A model generated the notes under the pieces. The model worked only from the letters and a program-made list of their open reading frames with translations, did no database searches and was not told the origin of the DNA. The position numbers were made by a program, and so were the translations under genes. 34,068 nucleotides of DNA, taken from assembly GCA_945876185.1 (NCBI GenBank), contig CAMCMZ010000041.1, positions 1 to 34,068 of the forward strand, given 5' to 3'. Positions 33,521 through 34,068 of the stretch are shown one piece after another. Source of the stretch: Candidatus Kuenenia stuttgartensis (GTDB lineage: Bacteria > Planctomycetota > UBA11346). Position 1 is the stretch's first letter; each line of letters opens with the position of its first letter.

Positions 33521-33867
33521 TCACCGCCCGGCCGCCCGGCGGATGCGCTCCAGCAAGCGGGCTTGTTCCAGGCCGAAGCCAGCGTCCGCGCCGGGCGTCA
33601 TTCCTCCACGGATGAGGTTGATGAACTGCGCATCGCTGTCCGGTTCCTCGCCTTGGGACACCGCCAATTCCTGGAACGGAACTTTGGCGTCCCATGCGTG
33701 CAGGGTGCAGGAACGATCCATTCCAGGGATCCAGCGCGATGCGTCCCCCGGCGAGGAACAATTTGGCATGTCCAAAGTTCTGAGGGCAGGTGCCGCCTAA
33801 TCGACCTGGGCGCGAAGCGTTCGCAGGTTGCATCATCAAGATCGACCGGAAGGTCCAGGTGCACCAT
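33521..33867 (-). pseudogene. Frameshifted C-terminal remnant of a Gfo/Idh/MocA-like oxidoreductase
   Basis: Protein-like segments occur in three successive minus-strand frames: DLPVDLDDATCERFAP (about 33850), FGHAKLFLAGGRIALDPWNG (about 33760), then VPFQELAVSQGEEPDSDAQF and FINLIRGGMTPGADAG (33690-33580), ending at a stop near 33521. The last part resembles the C-terminus of Gfo/Idh/MocA sugar-type oxidoreductases, in which a 'F-x-x-x-I-R-G-G' helix precedes the end. At least two frameshifts are needed, so it is decayed, or the assembly is poor near the contig end. The IS end begins at 33925 and removes the upstream part. The remaining ~100 bp to the IS show nothing else. Confidence 0.45.
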
Positions 33868-33924
33868 GAGGTCGCCAACACAAGCGCGAAGGATTCCTTA
33901 AGTTCACGCCATTGGGGACCGGGG

Positions 33925-34064
33925 CAATGGCATTGAGTTAAGCTGTTCCGGTGTGATACACCTGTAATTTACCAGGGTATTATGCTTGCTTAGGCGACCA
34001 AAAAAATTTTTCGGGCCTCATGGCCCTTTCCAATCATCCGCCTCGCGCAGAGAGCTTCTCTGCC
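33925..34064. mobile_element. Inward-facing end of a probable insertion sequence (right copy)
   Basis: Exact reverse complement of bases 1-140, with identity beginning at CAATGGCATTG. The four final bases (34065-34068) have no counterpart because the left copy ends at base 1. The copy abuts an oxidoreductase remnant, suggesting insertion into or next to that gene. See the left copy for its internal hairpins and tentative IS4-like assignment. Confidence 0.6.
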
Positions 34065-34068
34065 TTCC

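Overview
The window is high-GC DNA from a bacterium that is most likely a planctomycete or a close relative. The basis is a TPR protein with RNA polymerase alpha-CTD-like domains, HEAT/von Willebrand (VWA) proteins in tandem, NrfHA with a split ResB/CcsA maturase, a squalene-hopene-type cyclase and FG-GAP remnants. There is no rRNA or marker gene, so the taxon is an inference. Both termini carry the same 140-bp sequence in inverted orientation, which looks like one end of an insertion sequence where the assembly ran into a multicopy repeat.

Positions 1-2833 are the edge of a genomic island of visibly lower GC. It holds a tyrosine recombinase and three downstream genes on the minus strand, two of the junctions being ATGA overlaps; the last gene is cut by the IS end. 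The island ends at a 3' half of tRNA-Asp (2788-2833) followed by that tRNA's own terminator, so this is the displaced-tRNA side of the integration. Chromosome begins there.

Positions 2941-8381 hold nadD and a phosphite locus: a divergent LysR regulator (PtxE-like), an ABC transporter (PtxABC-like) and a PtxD-type phosphite dehydrogenase with all known catalytic positions conserved. About 320 bp containing a palindromic repeat separates ptxC from ptxD.

Positions 8374-13687 are three tandem paralogous HEAT-VWA proteins with export signals, the last of which has lost its metal site. An FG-GAP gene remnant, the TPR/alpha-CTD protein, a PPK2 polyphosphate kinase and a degenerate CheR/CheD-like pair follow to 18359. 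pyrD is at 18997-20190.

Positions 20191-24613 (minus strand) form a nitrite ammonification operon: nrfH, nrfA, a ResB-like gene and ccsA, with an FNR-type site upstream. From 24812 to 33474 several genes touch membrane lipids: a class II terpene cyclase, an Lgt-like protein, a tetraether-synthase-like radical SAM enzyme, a two-TM peptide and an MGDG-synthase-like glycosyltransferase. A GYF/RDD protein and a DUF790 (Bax1-like) nuclease are interspersed.

The most unusual signal is non-coding. A ~102-bp palindromic element occurs three times (7075, 11843, 18551). Each copy starts a few bases after a gene's TGA stop in the same orientation, and the copies differ by compensatory changes that keep the stems paired. 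A second, unrelated ~90-bp palindromic element at 31901-31990 is flanked by a 12-bp direct repeat that duplicates the start-codon region of the next gene.
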